Below, piece after piece: positions 59,421 to 64,000 of a stretch of 64,000 nt of DNA. The DNA is from Centroberyx gerrardi. Lineage: Eukaryota; Chordata; Actinopteri; Beryciformes; Berycidae. How positions within the stretch are numbered: position 1 is the stretch's first letter; the number at the start of each line of letters is the position of its first letter. The notes under the pieces are model-generated. The model had not been told where the DNA came from. It saw only the letters and a list, made by a program, of their open reading frames with translations, and made no database searches. The translations under genes and the position numbers were made by a program. The DNA is taken from positions 18,418,980-18,482,979 of the forward strand of contig NC_136010.1 of assembly GCF_048128805.1 (NCBI RefSeq). Reading direction: 5' to 3'.

Positions 59421-59596
59421 TTACTCCTTAAGTTTGCTCTCAATGAAATCCTGAATCTTGTTCATTTTCTCCTCCTGTTGGTCCAGGAGGTCCAGTATGA
59501 TGCCCATGGGGGACCTCTTCAGCCCCACACCCTCGATCTTGTTCTCCAGTCTGTTCTTCATGTTGCGCAGTCTCAGAGAGGCATGGACCAGGATCA
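59421..59596 (-). CDS. arl6ip5: arl6ip5 exon 3
   Basis: Residues 133-190, [20 protein letters not shown] to the TAA stop; cytosolic C terminus. Confidence 0.96.
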
Positions 59597-62359
59597 CTAC
59601 AGGAACAATAACACAAGGTTGTTTATTGTTAGATTTAAAAAAAAACATAAAATGTAAGTGAAAACAACATCATAAGTTTGAGTGTCTGCCACTTACATAA
59701 TTATTATCTAGGCAAAATACAGTATATCTTAGACAATTTGAAAATAAAATGTTCCACTGCATCTCAGATGTTAAAGCGGGGGTTAAGGGGAGGCGTATCT
59801 CTGATTCCCCCGTCAGACAGATACTGAATGCATGACATCAGCCAGTAAATGTAGTTCTGTCCAAATCAACAATCCATAGCAACCCGTCAACACAAGCAGC
59901 AGTGGGCAGGCCTCCTGGGAATGGCTCCGACTGCCTCGACTGCCTTGCCTTTCCAAACACAATGTTACAGCTGCTGCATTTGCTCTAAGAATCAAACCCA
60001 TCAATTATCTAAACCACTTTGTTGAGCACAATGCACAGTCTACCTCTAAATGTATTCAGAGAGTCGTTTCAATTGTAAATGTCTGTAGCTTGCCCTGTAG
60101 TGCCTCTTTTTTTTAAAGAGGGAAACCTTTGAAATTCTTTGTCATAAAGGTATTTGGCAAGTCAGTAACACATGGTGTTCGATCTATAAAGTGAGTCAGG
60201 ATGAGACAGTGGTTGGAAAAATTGTGTTTGCCCGTAGAACAACCTCAATTATGCATCACTCTGTGACTCACCATCCGCCTTAACAGTTTTCATCATATAA
60301 CATTAGCCAACAAGCATGAATGTCGAAAAACACACCTTGAAATTCTTTGAAGCTAGGCTAGGCTTATTTCTTGAAATCTATAAAGATGCCAAGTTTAGAG
60401 TCAGACAGCTTTGGCTAAAGAGAAAACCCTCATGTGTCAGGAACAAGACCCAAGGGCCTGCTGTACATTTTCAGATGGCCCACAGACTAATATCCGCAAT
60501 CAATTCCTTTCAGCCCGCTGTCTTTCTCTTAAATGGCCTATAATAATCGGTAAGCCCCCTCATCCACTGTGAACCACCTGATGCAAACGCCACACTTGCA
60601 TCTTCAAGAGAGCACTCCAATCTGCAAGTGACCTTCCCTGGTGGTATTGAGACAGTATATAATTCTCTCTAAATGTCTCTCTCACATCTATGTTTCGTTA
60701 TCTGATGCCAAGCAATGTTACACTGCGCACCAACTGATTAGACTGTGTTTTATTACTCATCTGATGCCGCAAAGTTGCATTTCAGTCAAAATGATGGTCT
60801 GACAGAAGATGCAGAGGAGGGTGTGTGTGCATGTGTCTGCTCTTCCACATTACTGAATCCATTTTTTTTTTACAAGAGCTATGCCTGCAACCTACATGTG
60901 GGAGTGTAATTAATTGGCACCTCGAGGGAATTATCAAAAATCTGTGAAAACAGATACCTCCATGTTCTGATTAAGCCTATATCTTGTAGTTATTTATTTA
61001 CTTACAGAACAGGTCAAGCACCTCAACAGAGTTTTAGGGGAAAGTAAACATAGCTTGATAAGTTTATGCAGAAATAAAAAAAAAAGTGATCACTGTACAG
61101 TATATTTCCTAGACTTATACAGGCCCAACCTGTGACTTCATTGGGATGATCCGTCATGGTAAAAGGTACTTGTAACTTAACTAGACATGCCATAAACCTG
61201 GTGGAATAAATTGAGACTCACACAACAAAGGGAAGGTGATTCCAAAGATGAAGACCATCACTCCATCACACAGCGACAGCAGGAAGTAGCTGGTGCCCAT
61301 GACCCCGATGACAAACAGAGTGGGGTTCTTCCTTTTGAAGTTCTTGATCATGGTCTTGTTCTCTCCGGCCCACACCGAACCCATGAAGACCAGAGACACC
61401 ACCGTTCCTCCCAGAAACATGCCAAATGGGTTCAGAAACCTGATTATGGGAACATTTAAAAGCAAAAAAAAAACAAACACATGAAATGTATTCCATTGGG
61501 TGTCAACATTTTGAAAGAATAGCACAACCTGCTGGTGGTGATAGCAACGACTGACATCCTGGCCAATTTGGTCTGAACCATATGAGAGTCTAGATTCCTG
61601 CAGTAAGGCCTACACATAATTTCCACTACATCATCCTCTATTTAAAGAGGCCTGTCAAACTATCTCGATACAAAATAACTACTAGCAACAATGTTATGTG
61701 ACCAAGGTCTCATATAAGTTGTAGCATCTGTGGGTATTACTGCCAAGCATTCTCAAAAACAATGAATAACAAGAAATTTTTAAATACAGAGGATAATGCT
61801 ATTTATTATCTGATTAGTCATCTCAATTGCTAACGTGGGGATACCGTGACAGTACAGGGCGGGTCTGAAGCACTTTGATAACACACAAATGAAGCTACTT
61901 CTAATGTTATTGTTGCTGTTACTTATATTGAAGATGAAGTGATGAGCGGCTGATGATTAGCATCTTTTTAGAAAATGTTTACAGGCCAAACAAAACCTTT
62001 GAGAGGGACATGTGCAGAAGGCACACGGTCGGGCGCAGCTACAGCACATGCTGGCACAGTAATGCCAGGCACCACAAATAGCCTGTGTGGTCATGATGGG
62101 TGTGGGTCTGAATGCAGGCCAATTAACCAGGCGAGCAGGGCTGCTAGCCAGCGTTAGCTAAGCATGCTCGCAGGACTTACCCTACAATGATGAATACCAC
62201 AATGGCCACGGCGAAATAATTTGTCTGGTAGTACAGCAAATTGCTGATCACTCTGTTGTTCCATTTCGTTAAATCTCCGAAGTCCGGTTTGGCAAAGCGG
62301 TCTGCTCCAGGGAAGAAGTCATCCCATGGTCTGAGTGGTGCAAGCTCCATCCTTGCCAT
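59421..62359 (-). CDS. arl6ip5: arl6ip5, PRA1 family protein 3, whole gene
   Basis: Small ER membrane protein (also JWA, GTRAP3-18) that binds Arl6 and holds back the glutamate transporter EAAC1. Exons on minus 62359-62181, 61439-61222 and 59596-59421 give 190 aa (human 188). The start [18 protein letters not shown] fits fish and human proteins; a second Met at 62350 is possible. Hydrophobic segments: [48 protein letters not shown] and [16 protein letters not shown], the four membrane spans of the PRA1 fold. C terminus: [20 protein letters not shown] to FIESKLKE. It shares a head-to-head promoter with uba3. Confidence 0.97.
59597..61221 (-). other. arl6ip5 intron 2
   Basis: 1.6 kb, no exon or clear repeat seen. 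Confidence 0.6.
61222..61439 (-). CDS. arl6ip5: arl6ip5 exon 2
   Basis: Residues 60-132, [20 protein letters not shown] to [14 protein letters not shown], holding most of the membrane spans. Confidence 0.96.
61440..62180 (-). other. arl6ip5 intron 1
   Basis: 0.74 kb, nothing recognised. Confidence 0.6.
62181..62359 (-). CDS. arl6ip5: arl6ip5 exon 1
   Basis: Residues 1-59, through [20 protein letters not shown]; the donor is TAGG|GTAAGT. The open frame extends upstream, but without another ATG. Confidence 0.95.
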
Positions 62360-62622
62360 CGCTAAGTGTGTACACACTGCGTAATATTTTGACAGATCAG
62401 CTGATCACCGAGCAAGGATGAAGGGATCCGTGCTCTCGCCGTGCTTCTCGCGAGATTCGGACGCTGCTCCGGAGTCTGTGGAGATCAGACGTGTGTAATG
62501 CTTCTGGAATTGCGCAGCTGCGCAGCAGAGCTACTTAGCGGCAGCGGGACTTTCTGTTTGGAGCGCAGTACTGACGCACGTGAACACAGCAGTCAGCATC
62601 GAGGACATGGGACCGTGAAAGT
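62360..62622. promoter_or_regulatory. arl6ip5/uba3 bidirectional promoter
   Basis: 263 bp between divergent start codons, CpG-rich and TATA-less. It contains TCTCGCGAGA (62446-62455, the BANP/Kaiso-type element), two TGCGCAG NRF1-like half sites (62511-62517 and 62519-62525) and an E-box CACGTG (62577-62582). This set is typical of housekeeping promoters. Confidence 0.75.
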
Positions 62623-62642
62623 ATGGCGGATGCTGAGGAGCC
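62623..62642 (+). CDS. uba3: uba3 exon 1 (coding)
   Basis: ATG GCG GAT GCT GAG GAG CC, a 20-nt coding part with donor CC|GTAAGT; human starts MADGEEP. Confidence 0.93.
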
Positions 62643-63892
62643 GTAAGTATCAATGGATGAAAAATATCAAGTTAGCGTATCAAAACTCTCACAGTTTGTC
62701 GTAAACCCGGCATGCTTGAACCGTCTGTCACTCTGTTCTTCCAGGGAGAAGAAAAGAAGGCGAATAGAGGACCTGACTGAGAAGTTAGTGACGAATGCTA
62801 ATAGAGGTCTCTGTCTGGCAGCAGGTTTGCGTTGCACACTGAGCAGCGACTGCTGGGCCAGGAAATATGAATATTAGCATTTTGCACAATTGTCTGACTG
62901 ACAACTATTACCTAGTTAGCTAGTTTGTTGTTACAAGTAGTCCAGTCATAGTGTCAAACATTACGCATAAAACAAAGGCAGACAAAACTTGTATAGACGA
63001 TGTACTGCAGCCTCCTTGCAGACTCATTGTAAGGAAAAGCAGGAGGTTACAGTGATCAACTCACTGCGGTGCTGTAACTAGTTTAACAAGAAACCAGTTT
63101 GCTTGGTTGCTAGGAGTCAGTGTTAAGTAACAATATAATAGCATGGTTATTACATGTGTCTTTATATTTGCACAACAAATGAAATGCAGAATGATAGCCT
63201 AGCTAGTTGTAGTTTGCACAGTAGCCTATTTCATCTGTATTTATCTATTCACTAATTCTGTTAAGTCTGCTAACTCTGTTAGTTGTACCAAGTCTACATT
63301 GATTTCTTGCAGTGGTTAAGATGTTTAGACTGGCAACAACTCTTAGGAGATTTTGTCAAAACATAAGTAATGCATCTGTCAGTCTAAACTAGAAAACATT
63401 TTTTACACGAGGCTAACTACTTAATAGGAAGAGATGCACTAATTTTAGATGTAGTATATGTTAAGTGATTCATGGTTGATTGATGGGCAGCAGAGCATCT
63501 TTGTTGTGTTGTGTTTGTGCAGAATGGCCGTAGATGGTGCACACAGGGACGGTGCTTGTGACTGGGATGGCCGGTGGAACCATGTGAAGAAGTTTTTGGA
63601 GAGACCGGGTCCGTTCACCCATCCTGACTTTGAGCCGAGCACTGAGGTGACACACAGATGAGCATTTCTGGAAAGGGAAAGAAATATATTAAACTGCATC
63701 AGTCCAGTGTGCTAAGAGGCTATGGCTTCGTACTGTGAAGTTATGCTGACATGTCACATTAAAATACATGTCAGCTCTTCAAACATTACATTGCTGTTCC
63801 TTTCACTTCAGTCCCTACAGTTCTTGTTGGAGACATGCAAGATTCTGGTCATTGGAGCCGGAGGACTTGGATGTGAACTGCTCAAAAATCTG
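62623..63892 (+). CDS. uba3: uba3, NEDD8-activating enzyme E1 catalytic subunit (5' part)
   Basis: Uba3 pairs with NAE1/APPBP1 to adenylate NEDD8 and passes it, via its catalytic Cys, to UBE2M/UBE2F for cullin neddylation. Exons 62623-62642, 62745-62783, 63523-63646 and 63812-63892 encode the first 88 residues of about 460. They read [58 protein letters not shown] and [20 protein letters not shown] with CELLKNL. GAGGLG is the nucleotide-binding glycine loop of the adenylation domain. The catalytic Cys and ubiquitin-fold domain lie beyond the window. Confidence 0.97.
62745..62783 (+). CDS. uba3: uba3 exon 2
   Basis: 39 nt, [12 protein letters not shown]; the donor GAGAA|GTTAGT is weaker than average but conserves the human frame. 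Confidence 0.9.
62784..63522 (+). other. uba3 intron 2
   Basis: 0.74 kb, nothing recognised. Confidence 0.6.
63523..63646 (+). CDS. uba3: uba3 exon 3
   Basis: [20 protein letters not shown] to FEPSTE, with [20 protein letters not shown] nearly identical to human. Confidence 0.97.
63812..63892 (+). CDS. uba3: uba3 exon 4
   Basis: 27 codons, [27 protein letters not shown], with the ATP-binding GxGGLG loop. The donor CTG|GTAGGA follows. Confidence 0.97.
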
Positions 63893-64000
63893 GTAGGAAA
63901 TTGATTAAATCTGTAATATTGTATTGGCATACTTCAATAGTTCAACTTTCAATAATGTAGGCCCATGCATTTATCACACACACAAACACAAACTGTCTTT

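Overview
The window is ray-finned fish nuclear DNA, most likely from a compact percomorph-type teleost genome. Spliced genes with GT-AG introns, CA/CT microsatellites and many short terminal-inverted-repeat elements (hAT-like, Tc1-like, TTAA-type) support this. No prokaryotic, viral or organellar gene is visible. The species cannot be named from the sequence alone.

Five protein genes are recognised by exon-by-exon homology: mitf (minus strand, 2888-26013), frmd4b (plus, first coding exon 40219, stop 52437 or 53011), lmod3 (plus, 54616-56995), arl6ip5 (minus, 59421-62359) and uba3 (plus, 62623 to beyond the window end). Order and relative orientation match the human 3p14 block (UBA3, ARL6IP5, LMOD3, FRMD4B, MITF). 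All joined exons keep one open frame, giving predicted proteins of 519 aa (Mitf, A form with the extra exon), 989 aa (Frmd4b), 663 aa (Lmod3) and 190 aa (Arl6ip5). Uba3 is cut off after 88 aa.

Layout: 1-2887 is the mitf 3' region. At 2888-7035 are the mitf exons for the transactivation, bHLH-zipper and C-terminal parts. At 8121-8449 lies an M-type first exon with a TATA-like box and a perfect CRE. At 15440-15680 is the 1B exon and at 25910-26013 the 1A exon with a promoter holding a ZNF143-type site. From 26300 to 40218 no coding exon is recognised, but there are two candidate frmd4b first exons or promoters and several repeats. From 40219 to 53920 frmd4b has 22 coding exons plus an alternative last exon. 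Lmod3 follows closely. Arl6ip5 and uba3 share a 263-bp head-to-head promoter.

The genes are a syntenic block, not a pathway. Mitf is a bHLH-zipper transcription factor (pigment cell, eye, lysosome signalling). Frmd4b is a FERM and cytohesin-binding scaffold. Lmod3 nucleates actin filaments in muscle. Arl6ip5 is a PRA1-family ER membrane protein. Uba3 is the catalytic E1 subunit for NEDD8. I found no new biological system. The best leads are the intact-looking M exon and promoter inside a mitf copy that also keeps 1A and 1B, a 93-nt phase-neutral mitf exon where mammals have exon 6a, a possible C-terminal switch in frmd4b, and several well-delimited transposons.
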